From contig NZ_JACYTP010000001.1 in the NCBI RefSeq assembly GCF_014841115.1, positions 310,001 through 374,000 of the forward strand: a stretch of DNA of 64,000 bases. Reading direction: 5' to 3'. The notes under the pieces are model-generated. The model saw only the letters and a list, made by a program, of their open reading frames with translations. It was not told the DNA's origin and did not search any database. This DNA is from Photobacterium arenosum. GTDB taxonomy: Bacteria; Pseudomonadota; Gammaproteobacteria; Enterobacterales; Vibrionaceae. Positions 37,500 through 46,822 of this stretch are shown one piece after another. The position numbers and the translations under genes were made by a program. Position 1 is the stretch's first letter. Every line of letters starts with the position of its first letter.

Positions 37500-38117
37500 C
37501 TAGTCATGAGCGGCTTCGATCTCATTCGATTTCAGGTATGACGGATGGGTCACCAGCTGCTGTGCATACGCGGCAATGTGCGGAAAATGCGCGAGTGCGC
37601 CACTGGTATGCAGGATTTCTACAATGAACGACATCATGATATCTGCCCCTGTCAGCGAATCTCCCACCAGATAACGCTTTCCTGCCAGTGACTGATCGAC
37701 ATAAGCCATGACCTTGGCAATTTCCCCTTCGGCATAACCGGCGAGAAAGTTAGTTTCACAGCCGTCTTTGTCGACGAACATCTTCAACAACAAAGGAAGA
37801 ATGGCCGAGCTTTCCGCAAAATGCATCCATTGTAAGTAAGCAACATAATCTGCAGTGCCGCGCTCAGGTGCCAGTTTACCCTCGCCATACTTATCAATCA
37901 GGTACTCAGTAATAGCCCCGGATTCAGTGACGATCAATCCATCATCCTCAATCACCGGAGATTTACCCAAAGGATGAACCGCTTTCAGCTCTGGTGGCGC
38001 AAGGAATGTTGCGCTGTCACGTTGGTAAGGGACGATCTGATAGTCCACACCCAGCTCTTCCAGCAACCAGATAATCCGCTTGGATCGTGATTTGTTCAGG
38101 TGATGCAGTGTGATCAT
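37500..38117 (-). CDS. glutathione S-transferase
   Basis: A 205-residue GST: thioredoxin-like N-terminal domain with HHLNKSRSKRIIWLLEELG and the glutathione-binding ESGAITEYL, followed by an all-helical domain with LTGADIMMSF. Cytosolic conjugation of electrophiles or peroxide reduction is expected. No operon partner; converges on the small membrane gene. Confidence 0.92.
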   Translation of the reverse strand: MITLHHLNKSRSKRIIWLLEELGVDYQIVPYQRDSATFLAPPELKAVHPLGKSPVIEDDGLIVTESGAITEYLIDKYGEGKLAPERGTADYVAYLQWMHFAESSAILPLLLKMFVDKDGCETNFLAGYAEGEIAKVMAYVDQSLAGKRYLVGDSLTGADIMMSFIVEILHTSGALAHFPHIAAYAQQLVTHPSYLKSNEIEAAHD

Positions 38118-38267
38118 AATGCTGTTGCCTCATTGATCTGATTGAACTTAATAGTCTGTTTATTAAACAATTTCTTTGCAAACATCTTCCAGACTAAACC
38201 ATATCTGTGTCTGTCACCATCACCGCTTATAAACTTTCCAACGCTTTTAGCCGCTTCCGCTGGCCAC

Positions 38268-38304
38268 AAAAAAGCCCGGACGGCGATTTGCACATCCGGG
38301 CTTT
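38268..38304 (-). terminator. terminator after the BCCT gene
   Basis: AAAGCCCGGA (38271-38280) pairs with TCCGGGCTTT (38295-38304); read on the minus strand the stem is followed by six Ts. Confidence 0.85.
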
Positions 38305-38334
38305 ACTGGTTTTATTGCGACTAGTTAGTAGGAA

Positions 38335-39861
38335 TCAGTCTGGTTTCTGCTGTAACTTTTCTGGGTTACGCAGCCAGTGGATAAGCGTCAGGCTGCACAC
38401 CAGAATGATAATAGTGGCCGGTAATCCACCGAGGTTAGACAACTGCTTCACGCCATCCACACCCACTGTGCTGACCATTATCCAGGCCACCAGACCAATA
38501 ATTACCCCCCAGAGTACTTTTATTGGCAGGGCTGCGCCTTCATCAGAGTCCGATTTAAAATCCTTGGTACACAAATCGCCAATGGCATCAGTGCTGGAAT
38601 CGGCAGCCGTGACATAGGAAATAAATGCGATCATCACCAGAAAGAACGATGTCAGTCCACCCAATGGCAGTTCACCGAAAATATGGTATAGCAACTGTTC
38701 AATGCCCCCTTCATTCAACACGGCGTATAAACTTCCGTCTGTGTGCAAGTCCATGTACACCGCCGTACCGGCAAAAACAGAAACCCATAACAGAATGAAC
38801 AAACTCGGATAAACAACGTTGACCTGAATAAACTCGCGAACCGTATACCCACGGGCAATTTTCCCCAGGAACATGGCCGTGATCGGTGCCCAGGCAAACC
38901 ACACCGCCCAGTAAAATACACTCCAGTACTGAGGCCATGGATCACTAGCCGCCTGGCCGGTAAACAAGCTCAGCCGGAAGAAATCTTGCAGGTAGGCGCC
39001 GACCCCTTCCACACCGATAGCCAGAATATAGACAGTCGGGCCGCAGAGAAAGACAAAGATAAACAGTGCAATCAGCATCCAAAAGTTGGTTGCCGATAAA
39101 CGCGCTATCCCTTTGGTTAAACCGCTGGCAGCCGAGATCACAAAGGTAGCAACAATCAGGCTGATGAAAATACCCAGTGTCAGGGCATTACGTTCCATGG
39201 GAATAAACTGGCTCACCCCGCCCAGCAAGGTCAGCGCCCCTGTTCCCAGCGATGACGCCATACCAACCACCAGCGAATACAGTGCCAGCGCATCAATGAC
39301 ATCGGCCATTTTCCCCGTGACATATTTACCCAGAACAGGGCGCATGGCGCTGGTGATCGAAAAAGGCATTTTCAGGTTGTAGAACGCCAGCGCAAAGATC
39401 AACGCAGGTACGGCATAAATCGCATATGGCGTTGGCCCCCAATGGAGAAACATCGCTGAAAATGCAAACAACGCGGCATCAGCACTGCCCGCTTCAATAC
39501 CAAAACTCGCCGGCGGCGAATGCAGGTGATAGATAGGTTCTGCCGTTGTCCAGAACAGCACCCCGACCGCCAGCGTGGTACAGAGTACAATCATAAACCA
39601 GCGGGGTTTGCTGATTCTTGGTGTACTGTGATCGCCACCAATTCGGATATTTCCCAGCTTAGAGAAATAGGTAAGCGCAATTAACACCAGCAGGTAAAAG
39701 CTGCCCAAACTGAACAACCAGGAGAAATTGGACAGAATCACTCCGTTCAGCGATTTGGTATAGCCAATGAAAGCGTCCAGATCAACCAGACTGAATACCA
39801 AAGCACCAACCAAAATAAGAAAGGTTGGAAAAAACACCAAAGGTCGTAACGATTTCAACAT
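38335..39861 (-). CDS. BCCT-family transporter
   Basis: A 508-residue, about 12-helix secondary transporter of the betaine/carnitine/choline family. FWTTAEPIYHLHSPP and the WSVFYWAVWFAWAPITAMFLGKIARG segment, with its Trp-rich substrate pocket, identify it. It lacks the long C-terminal osmosensing tail of BetP-like members, so it is more likely a catabolic uptake system. It lies 23 bases downstream of the CocE-type hydrolase gene on the same strand, suggesting joint expression. Confidence 0.92.
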   Translation of the reverse strand: MLKSLRPLVFFPTFLILVGALVFSLVDLDAFIGYTKSLNGVILSNFSWLFSLGSFYLLVLIALTYFSKLGNIRIGGDHSTPRISKPRWFMIVLCTTLAVGVLFWTTAEPIYHLHSPPASFGIEAGSADAALFAFSAMFLHWGPTPYAIYAVPALIFALAFYNLKMPFSITSAMRPVLGKYVTGKMADVIDALALYSLVVGMASSLGTGALTLLGGVSQFIPMERNALTLGIFISLIVATFVISAASGLTKGIARLSATNFWMLIALFIFVFLCGPTVYILAIGVEGVGAYLQDFFRLSLFTGQAASDPWPQYWSVFYWAVWFAWAPITAMFLGKIARGYTVREFIQVNVVYPSLFILLWVSVFAGTAVYMDLHTDGSLYAVLNEGGIEQLLYHIFGELPLGGLTSFFLVMIAFISYVTAADSSTDAIGDLCTKDFKSDSDEGAALPIKVLWGVIIGLVAWIMVSTVGVDGVKQLSNLGGLPATIIILVCSLTLIHWLRNPEKLQQKPD

Positions 39862-39884
39862 TGTATTTTCCCTAATTTATTGTT

Positions 39885-41879
39885 TTACATGTAGTTACGT
39901 TTAATCTTCTCGTCAAAGCCCTTTTCAAAGATCAACATACCTTCATGAAACGCTTCCCAGCGCGCTTTAATATAAAAATACTCATGATCACAGGTCATAT
40001 GATAATGACTGTGAATCTTTGTCCACCAACCGTCCCGGCCCATTTCCACGGTCAGATCAATCTCGTTTTCAGCACTGAGCGGATCATCGGGATGAATCCG
40101 CATTTCCTGCCCTATCTTGAAATCTATCTCTGTATGACAAGAGTTGTAATACTGGCGGCCAAAATCTTCATAGGTTTCCAGCGTTACCAAACCGGTTTTG
40201 TAATCGCGGTGTGTAACGCGTTTGCTGTCGCTCGGGCGCAGTGTTTTCCCTGCAAACGTCACAGGCTGATCGTACGCTTTCAGCGGATTAGCCGTGCTGA
40301 ATGAAGATTTACGGGGGATCTCGATCACACTGTCTTTGGGCAAGATAGTCAGGGTAGCGTTATCGGCAGAAGGCCAGATAAGTGGCCAGTATGCCGTCGA
40401 GATGGCAATACGCAGTTTGTGTCCTTTCGGTACTGTGTAGGCAATATGGTTAACCGGCACCTCGACTTCATAAATTTCACCCGGATTAAGCGCTTCAGGA
40501 AATTCATGGCTGTTGCGATGGGTCAGGTTCAGTATACCGTGACTTATTTTGGTCACTTGTCCGTCTGGATGCACATCGGAAACACGGACAATGACATTCG
40601 CCGACGGTGAGTCAGATACCAGTGCCAGCTTTGCCATAACCTGTCCGACGATAGCAAAATCGTCCTCCAGCACTTCGGAGTCAAACACCAGAGACCCGGC
40701 GTCATCAATGCGCTGATCCCCCGGGTGCTCCATGTCCAGACGAATGCCGACGCAGAATCGGCCACCGTCCAGCCCGACTGTCTCAGGTGAACACACAGCG
40801 TAAGACGTGACGTGCTCATTCAGAGATTCAGATAACCCGTGTTTACCCAGATAAAACGCGTGCGGGCGGATATCTGAAGATGGCCAGCCAGGCTCAGACA
40901 TCCACTCTCCGGGGCGACACTCATAGTCCGTTTGCGGCCGTACGCTCTCCTGCAAATAATAATGCAGCGCAGGTTCATCCATCATGCCGTTGTCGTTGCC
41001 TTTTAACCAGTGATCCCACCAGCGGACAGACTCAGACACATAGTCAACCTTTGGGTTCGGGTAGGCAATATTCGGGTATTTGTGTGCCCAGGGGCCAACC
41101 AGGCCCTTGCAAGGCACACTGAGGTTTTCCAGCATGGTAAATACGGTATTACGATAGCCATCTGCCCAGCCGCTCATGGCATAAACGGGTACTTTAATAT
41201 CATCGTAGTTTTCGCAGACCGAGCCGTGTTTCCAGTAATCCGAACGGGTTTGCTCAGTCAGCCAGGGTTTGGCCAGAAAAGGCATAGCCTGCAAACGATC
41301 CAACCAGACCGATTTCCACTTTTCCCCGATCAGCGCAGGATCCGGCGAGCGGGCCTGAGCGTATGCCCAGAAAAATGCTGCCCAGTCCATGTTGTCATTC
41401 AGCAGGCATCCTCCGCTGAAATGAATGTCGTCCCGATAACGATCATCCGTCGAACACTGCGTAATAATGGCTTTCAGCGCAGGCGGGTTCATCGCCGCGA
41501 CCTGAAGCGCGTTGAACCCGCCCCAGGAGATACCGACCATGCCGACATTGCCGTCGCACCATGGTTGTTTTGTCAGCCAGTCAATGACATCGTAACCATC
41601 CTGTAGCTCTTGCTGAGAATACTCATCCGTCATGAAACCCTCAGATTCACCGCAACCACGCAGATCAACGCGAACACAAGCGTAACCATGTGCAGCCGTC
41701 TGGGCCATGGTGATTTCATCACGGATGATAGTACCGTCGTTTTTACGATATGGCAGGAATTCGAGAATAGCGGGAACCGGGACTGACTCTGCATTGACGG
41801 GTAACCACGCCCGGTAGGCCAGTTGAGTACCATCCGGCAGCGTCAGCATGTCATGATGGATTTCACGTATCATTTGCAT
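39885..41879 (-). CDS. CocE/NonD-family hydrolase
   Basis: A 664-residue serine hydrolase of the CocE/NonD (peptidase S15-like) family. The nucleophile is Ser118 in VGISWGG; the upstream VDLRGCGESEG and the SGWADGYRN segment belong to the catalytic domain, followed by a C-terminal jelly-roll domain from about residue 350. It has no signal peptide, so it acts in the cytosol. Relatives cleave esters or amides. With a BCCT transporter behind it and a divergent LysR regulator before it, it likely hydrolyses a quaternary-amine or related compound after uptake. Start supported by AAGGA. Confidence 0.88.
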   Translation of the reverse strand: MQMIREIHHDMLTLPDGTQLAYRAWLPVNAESVPVPAILEFLPYRKNDGTIIRDEITMAQTAAHGYACVRVDLRGCGESEGFMTDEYSQQELQDGYDVIDWLTKQPWCDGNVGMVGISWGGFNALQVAAMNPPALKAIITQCSTDDRYRDDIHFSGGCLLNDNMDWAAFFWAYAQARSPDPALIGEKWKSVWLDRLQAMPFLAKPWLTEQTRSDYWKHGSVCENYDDIKVPVYAMSGWADGYRNTVFTMLENLSVPCKGLVGPWAHKYPNIAYPNPKVDYVSESVRWWDHWLKGNDNGMMDEPALHYYLQESVRPQTDYECRPGEWMSEPGWPSSDIRPHAFYLGKHGLSESLNEHVTSYAVCSPETVGLDGGRFCVGIRLDMEHPGDQRIDDAGSLVFDSEVLEDDFAIVGQVMAKLALVSDSPSANVIVRVSDVHPDGQVTKISHGILNLTHRNSHEFPEALNPGEIYEVEVPVNHIAYTVPKGHKLRIAISTAYWPLIWPSADNATLTILPKDSVIEIPRKSSFSTANPLKAYDQPVTFAGKTLRPSDSKRVTHRDYKTGLVTLETYEDFGRQYYNSCHTEIDFKIGQEMRIHPDDPLSAENEIDLTVEMGRDGWWTKIHSHYHMTCDHEYFYIKARWEAFHEGMLIFEKGFDEKIKRNYM

Positions 41880-41991
41880 AATGTCCTTGAGTCGATGACG
41901 TCGGACAACCCATATTAAAGACAGCCGTTTGTGAGTAAATCGCTATTTTGTTAACCTAATATGAACTAAAAGTTAAAGATAACCAGCCCTG

Positions 41992-42909
41992 ATGCCTATT
42001 AACAACAAAGCCATACCGCCGATAAGTAACCTGATCTCTTTTGAAGCATCAGCCCGGTCAGGCAGTTTCACAAAAGCCGCCACTGAGCTCTGCGTTTCCA
42101 CAACAGCCATCAGTAAGCAAATCAAACAGCTTGAAACGTTTTTGCAAACCAGCCTGTTTATCCGGCGGAAAACCGGTCTGGAACTGACTGATAACGGAAA
42201 AAACTATCTGGCAACCGTCACCAGTGTGCTTGAGATCCTTGCGCGTGAAACGGTAAAACTGAATAACAGCAATCAGACAGCACCGCTGACAATTGAAATC
42301 GGGGCCTGCTTTTCACACTTCTGGTTAATTCCCCGGCTGGATGGTTTTCGCGAGCGCTACCCGGATATACCTCTCAATCTGATTATCAACAATGAAAGGC
42401 ACATTGGCGATAACGATGATTACGACATCGCTTTCTTCTACTCCGCGATAGATACGCTCAACAAAAATAACCATTTGCTCTTTGCCGAACGCATGCTGCT
42501 GGTTTGTAGCCCAGCATTTCTCGCAAAGCGCCCGGAGTGCAAAGATATCCAAACCATTTGGCAACAACCCATTCTTATGCTGAAGGATGCCAAGTCCTTT
42601 TGGGAAGGCTGGCAAACCTGGGCAAATCGTTATGGTATCCCCTACCAGGAGCCGACTAATGTCATTCAGATGGAAGAGCAGGTCTCTATCATTCAGGGCG
42701 CGCTCAGCGATGCGGGTATTGCTCTGGCCTGGGACTGGCATGTCCGCACTTTAATAGAAGAAGGAAAACTGATCGCACTGACTGAACCAGTGGAGTGCGA
42801 CAGTAATGCATTTTTTCTCAGTATTTCTGAAACAAGCCAGCACTCCAATGCCAGAACCTTCGTCAGTTGGGTTTTAGAACAGGAAATGCAGATAAGCGGA
42901 TTCGATTGA
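41992..42909 (+). CDS. LysR-family regulator
   Basis: A 305-residue LysR regulator: N-terminal winged helix (about 11-70, with SFTKAATELCVSTTAISKQIKQLE) and a type-2 periplasmic-binding-like effector domain. Divergent from the CocE/BCCT operon across 112 bases, the classical LysR layout, so it probably controls that operon. TTAAC/GTTAA half-sites at 41951-41976 are a possible box. Confidence 0.92.
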   Translation: MPINNKAIPPISNLISFEASARSGSFTKAATELCVSTTAISKQIKQLETFLQTSLFIRRKTGLELTDNGKNYLATVTSVLEILARETVKLNNSNQTAPLTIEIGACFSHFWLIPRLDGFRERYPDIPLNLIINNERHIGDNDDYDIAFFYSAIDTLNKNNHLLFAERMLLVCSPAFLAKRPECKDIQTIWQQPILMLKDAKSFWEGWQTWANRYGIPYQEPTNVIQMEEQVSIIQGALSDAGIALAWDWHVRTLIEEGKLIALTEPVECDSNAFFLSISETSQHSNARTFVSWVLEQEMQISGFD

Positions 42910-43241
42910 TCTGCATCAAGCCATCTTTTGCCATACCAGATACAGTGGAGCTCTCCATGTTTTTGGGAAATGCATGTGTACGTTTGCCCCTGACTTGCAG
43001 GGGCTTTTTTTCACTCTGGCCCTGCCCTGCTCACTCGCCTTTTCTGTCTCTTCTCTCCGGTACGGCAATGCACTGTGGTTCCAGCTATATTTATGTCAAT
43101 ACTGGCTGCCGCAAAAGCACCGGATGAATGATTTAGCTGTTGTTCTGAAAAGAATATCTTCCGCAGCCAGATGATTGAACACGCGCTTCAGGAGGAGTAA
43201 GCTTCTGACGCCTGAAAACACATCATTAAATAAGGACAGCT
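42910..43241. other. intergenic region with a terminator
   Basis: About 330 bases between LysR and the M14 peptidase. A terminator sits at 42986-43011. The rest shows no credible gene; short open frames here lack ribosome-binding sites. Confidence 0.55.
42986..43011 (+). terminator. terminator after the LysR gene
   Basis: GCCCCTG (42986-42992) pairs with CAGGGGC (42998-43004), followed by seven Ts. Confidence 0.88.
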
Positions 43242-44162
43242 ATGAGCAGTAAGCGTACCTACCCGATTGGCACTCCTGGCCAGAAATGGACCATGAAAGA
43301 GAAGGCAGAGTGGCTGGCCCGGCTCACCATCAAGCGTTCCTATCTGGACGAAGTGGTCACTAAGATCGACGCACTGAAAGATCGCTTTGATGTCGCTCAG
43401 TATGGCGCTCTGTCGTATGACACAGAAAAGTACCCGCTGTTCGTCATCAAACCCCGTCACTGGAATGCGCAAAAGCCGACCATTCTGATCACAGGTGGCG
43501 TACATGGCTATGAGACCAGCGGTGTTCATGGTGCGCTGCAGTTTGTCGATGAAAAAGCGCAGCACTATAGCCAGTATTTCAATATTCTGGTTGCCCCTTG
43601 TGTCAGCCCCTGGGGTTACGAGACGATTAATCGCTGGAACCCGCATGCGATCGATCCGAACCGTTCCTTTTACGACAACAGCCCGGCGGAAGAATCGGCG
43701 GCGCTGATGAAAATGGTTAAAGATCAAGGCGCAGAGATCCTGGCTCACATCGATCTGCATGAAACCACAGATACCGACGAAACCGAGTTCCGTCCGGCTT
43801 TAGCGGCGCGTGATGGTATTGAGTATAAACCCGGCAGCATTCCTGACGGTTTTTACGTGGTGGGCGACACCAACAATCCGCATGATGCCTTCCAGAAAGC
43901 CATCATAGATGAAGTGCGTAAAGTCACCCATATTGCCCCGCCTGATGACGAAGGAAACATCATAGGTTCTCCGGTTTCTCAGGAAGGCGTGATTGATTAT
44001 CCGCTGAAGAAACTCGGCCTGTGTGCCGGTCTGTCAGACTGTCAGTACAGCTCCACCACGGAAGTGTACCCGGACAGCCCGCTCGTCACGCCAAGCGAAT
44101 GCAACAACGCACAAGTCGCGGCAATTGTAGGGGCACTGGAGTATATTCTGAAACAGCAATAA
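43242..44162 (+). CDS. M14-family metallocarboxypeptidase
   Basis: A 306-residue zinc peptidase of the M14 family. Zinc ligands are His88 and Glu91 in HGYE and His173 in IDLHE; the catalytic Glu is residue 274 in STTEVYP. No signal peptide, so it is cytosolic. Relatives include carboxypeptidases and the succinylglutamate-desuccinylase-like branch that cleaves small amide substrates. It may extend the CocE/BCCT degradation module next to it, but is separated from it by a terminator. AGGACAG precedes the ATG. Confidence 0.87.
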   Translation: MSSKRTYPIGTPGQKWTMKEKAEWLARLTIKRSYLDEVVTKIDALKDRFDVAQYGALSYDTEKYPLFVIKPRHWNAQKPTILITGGVHGYETSGVHGALQFVDEKAQHYSQYFNILVAPCVSPWGYETINRWNPHAIDPNRSFYDNSPAEESAALMKMVKDQGAEILAHIDLHETTDTDETEFRPALAARDGIEYKPGSIPDGFYVVGDTNNPHDAFQKAIIDEVRKVTHIAPPDDEGNIIGSPVSQEGVIDYPLKKLGLCAGLSDCQYSSTTEVYPDSPLVTPSECNNAQVAAIVGALEYILKQQ

Positions 44163-44179
44163 TCCGCTGCTCCAGCCTG

Positions 44180-44203
44180 TGTGGCAGCCCTTCAGCTGCC
44201 ACA
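44180..44203. terminator. hairpin between convergent genes
   Basis: TGTGGCAGC (44180-44188) pairs with GCTGCCACA (44195-44203). No T-run; weak or Rho-assisted terminator. Confidence 0.5.
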
Positions 44204-44228
44204 ATATATAAGGTGCGCTCGCAGTGAT

Positions 44229-46706
44229 TCACTGAGATTGCCAGATAATAACCTTAGGAGACTTACCGTTAGCCTGCGATATCTCTGCCCGGATACTCAT
44301 GGCGGGCAATGTCACAAGCTGACTGTCTACGCGAACTTGAGTCACATTGTGGCTGAAATTTGCCACTATCTGACTGCCATCGCTGAATCTTGTTCTTTGC
44401 AAAGAGCCATCACTATTCAGCCAGTCAAATCCCACTAATGCCTTATCCCACAATGCCTGATGCAATGGCATGAATCCCCGCTGATAATCTTGTAATGCTT
44501 TGATTCTGGGCGAAGTCGCAGAGGCTGCTTCATCACGGGTTAAATGCACCATGGGTGGCGTGTTATAAAGCATACTGGTCAGATCCCGGATGCCTTTCAC
44601 ATCAGAAAACTTCAGGCTATCCATATGCCAGTGATGGTTATTGATCAGCTCATCATGAAACACCGCCTGGTATAAGGGCACTTTAAAAGCCGGCGAGAAG
44701 AACAGGGTTCGGTACGGCTCCTTCACTGTTGCCGGCTTAAAAAAGAAGGCCGGCTTATTATCCGGGTACCAGGCACCAAGGTAATAGGGCGACTGACGGT
44801 TATGTTTCATCTCTTTATCCGTCCAGCCAAACCCCGTGGTTTCCATGCCATGGGCAAACACCACACCTCGGGTGGTGATACTGTTGCCATCTTCCGAGCC
44901 CAGCAGCACCCCTTGCCCGCTCACCCACTCTAGCCGGTCGTTGAATGCCTTCGCCATTGCCCGCTGAGACATACCGCCGGTCGCAGCACTTTCATTCCCG
45001 GATGCAGCCAAGCGGCTTTTATCGGAATAATCTTCACGCACCATTCCTGTTGCATCAACGTCCAAAAACAGGCTGTTAAACTGCCCCAGCTCCAGAATGC
45101 GTGAGATTCGCTGTTTGGCATAGTCAGTTTCACAGCCGGGGTTGAGGTAATTGCCTTGCCCGCGAAACCCCGCCTGATTCTGCCCATCGGCGCGTTCAAT
45201 AGCGCAACGCGTTCTGATTGCTGCCGGAATGTGCGCTGTTAACCAGCTCTCGTTATCCGTTTTATCGATAGCCGTATTATAAGAATCATAAGTCGCGACC
45301 AGATATCCCGCCGCTTTTGCCTGTTCAACCACCTCGGGCTGATAAAAAGCAGGTAACCAGTTGTCCAGCCCCAGCCACAATTTCTGCAGTCCTGCTTGCT
45401 TGAGTGTTTCAAGTACAGGCGAAGACAGGCTTTGTCCCCATTTGTCAGAAGCAAGCAGAAATGGCGCCGCATGGCTTGCTAAATACGCTTTCCTTTTATG
45501 AATCGCAGCAAACTGGTCGGTAATTTGCTCCCATGGGCCCGCATTTTCGCTAAAAGGAAAAAGCGCGGACAAAGAGTGATTAACAGACTCGACCAAAAGA
45601 CGTTGTTGATAGCGATCCAAGCTGACAGGCTGATTAGCTGTTGTCAGTGGCAGCAATTGTGTCTGGACTTCACGGCTCGCGAAGGCGCTCAGCTCTGACT
45701 GATGAAAGTACCATTTCAGCAACCCAGTCCAGTCGGTCACATCACTTTGCGAGATACCGTCACTACCGAACAAGTACACATGACTCGCGCCGATGATTTT
45801 GCTGACATCCGGATTGCGGGCAGCCTTATCCCGCAAGCTTTCTCTCTCGCCCTGCTCGTCTCGCCAGCGCCGGTACCGGATGGCGCCAGACAGCCTGTCT
45901 TGCCCGCTATGGATCAAGACCTGAAAAGGCTGATTCCAGTTCAGAGGGGTAAAAGAGTGGCTGGAGACCATATCAACAGCAGGTGAGGTTTCAGCCGCCT
46001 TTGCCGTTACCTCTTTGAATGCCAATGCATTGTTAAATGGATTGACTAACAGATAAGAAAAATATCTGGCCGGATTATCAGGCTCATTTTCGTAGTCTGT
46101 GTTCACCTGACTGTCAGCGCGTTGCCGGACCTTCTGAGTCCAGAACGGCATTTTCAGATCCTGCGTGGAATTGCTGCCTGAATATTCATCCTGCAAATAC
46201 CTCGCCCAAAGCCTGTGATGAACAGGTACTCTGATCCCTTCATTAAACGGTAACAACAGCTCGGTAGTGGAGGTTTCCGGCAAATCAAACCAGTTCAAGA
46301 CCATGGGGTGACTGCGAGTGATACTGGCACCAGAAAGCAACTGAAACTGGAGCGTCAGGTCGCCTGATTCTAATTGCGCTGTCACCTTGATATTACTGGG
46401 TTGCCACAGCCATGACGCATTATCACGCTGAGACTTCTGCCGTTGGCTGACACTTTGTTTTTCGTTATTTACCCTGGCACCCGCCTGGTTCAGATCGTAA
46501 ATCAGGCTGTCGGTATGCCAGGTAATAGCGAGCGATTCGGGATCAATCTCGACTCGCTGATGGTTGTCACGTAATGAAATAGTATCGGCAGCCACTTTGC
46601 CACAAGGCATTAGCAAAATAGCTGAAAGTAATATCGCTTTACATGGCTGCAAGTGCGTTCGCTGGCCCGTCACAGGGGCTGCTTTCAATAACATGGGGGT
46701 CTTCAT
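44229..46706 (-). CDS. exported glycoside hydrolase, GH101/GH129-like
   Basis: An 825-residue exported protein (signal peptide ending KVAADT). A beta-sandwich N-terminal part is followed by a TIM-barrel-like region with LWLGLDNWLPAF, VATYDSYNTA and FLDVDATGM, the last a likely acidic active-site strand. This pattern resembles the GH101/GH129-related glycosidases, whose characterised members act on alpha-N-acetylgalactosamine. I cannot assign the substrate. It lies behind the Vxr-like kinase/regulator/DUF2861 genes, so it may belong to that regulon and act on cell-wall or surface sugars. Confidence 0.65.
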   Translation of the reverse strand: MKTPMLLKAAPVTGQRTHLQPCKAILLSAILLMPCGKVAADTISLRDNHQRVEIDPESLAITWHTDSLIYDLNQAGARVNNEKQSVSQRQKSQRDNASWLWQPSNIKVTAQLESGDLTLQFQLLSGASITRSHPMVLNWFDLPETSTTELLLPFNEGIRVPVHHRLWARYLQDEYSGSNSTQDLKMPFWTQKVRQRADSQVNTDYENEPDNPARYFSYLLVNPFNNALAFKEVTAKAAETSPAVDMVSSHSFTPLNWNQPFQVLIHSGQDRLSGAIRYRRWRDEQGERESLRDKAARNPDVSKIIGASHVYLFGSDGISQSDVTDWTGLLKWYFHQSELSAFASREVQTQLLPLTTANQPVSLDRYQQRLLVESVNHSLSALFPFSENAGPWEQITDQFAAIHKRKAYLASHAAPFLLASDKWGQSLSSPVLETLKQAGLQKLWLGLDNWLPAFYQPEVVEQAKAAGYLVATYDSYNTAIDKTDNESWLTAHIPAAIRTRCAIERADGQNQAGFRGQGNYLNPGCETDYAKQRISRILELGQFNSLFLDVDATGMVREDYSDKSRLAASGNESAATGGMSQRAMAKAFNDRLEWVSGQGVLLGSEDGNSITTRGVVFAHGMETTGFGWTDKEMKHNRQSPYYLGAWYPDNKPAFFFKPATVKEPYRTLFFSPAFKVPLYQAVFHDELINNHHWHMDSLKFSDVKGIRDLTSMLYNTPPMVHLTRDEAASATSPRIKALQDYQRGFMPLHQALWDKALVGFDWLNSDGSLQRTRFSDGSQIVANFSHNVTQVRVDSQLVTLPAMSIRAEISQANGKSPKVIIWQSQ

Positions 46707-46785
46707 CCTAATACCTTGGGTTAATAAACACCGGTATTACACATGGTGCCGGACACCAAATTGTCACCCCTATGTATTCATTCGC

Positions 46786-46817
46786 ACAGGTGGACAGGTG
46801 GACAGATGGACAGGATG
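46786..46817. repeat. four tandem 8-base units
   Basis: ACAGGTGG, ACAGGTGG, ACAGATGG and ACAGGATG follow one another between the DUF2861 and glycosidase genes. The array lies about 80 bases upstream of the glycosidase start, so copy-number change could alter its promoter or leader. Confidence 0.7.
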
Positions 46818-46822
46818 AGTGA

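Noticed and set aside
42867-43127. Frame between LysR and the M14 peptidase
   Set aside because: It runs through a clear intrinsic terminator, has no ribosome-binding site and no recognisable content.
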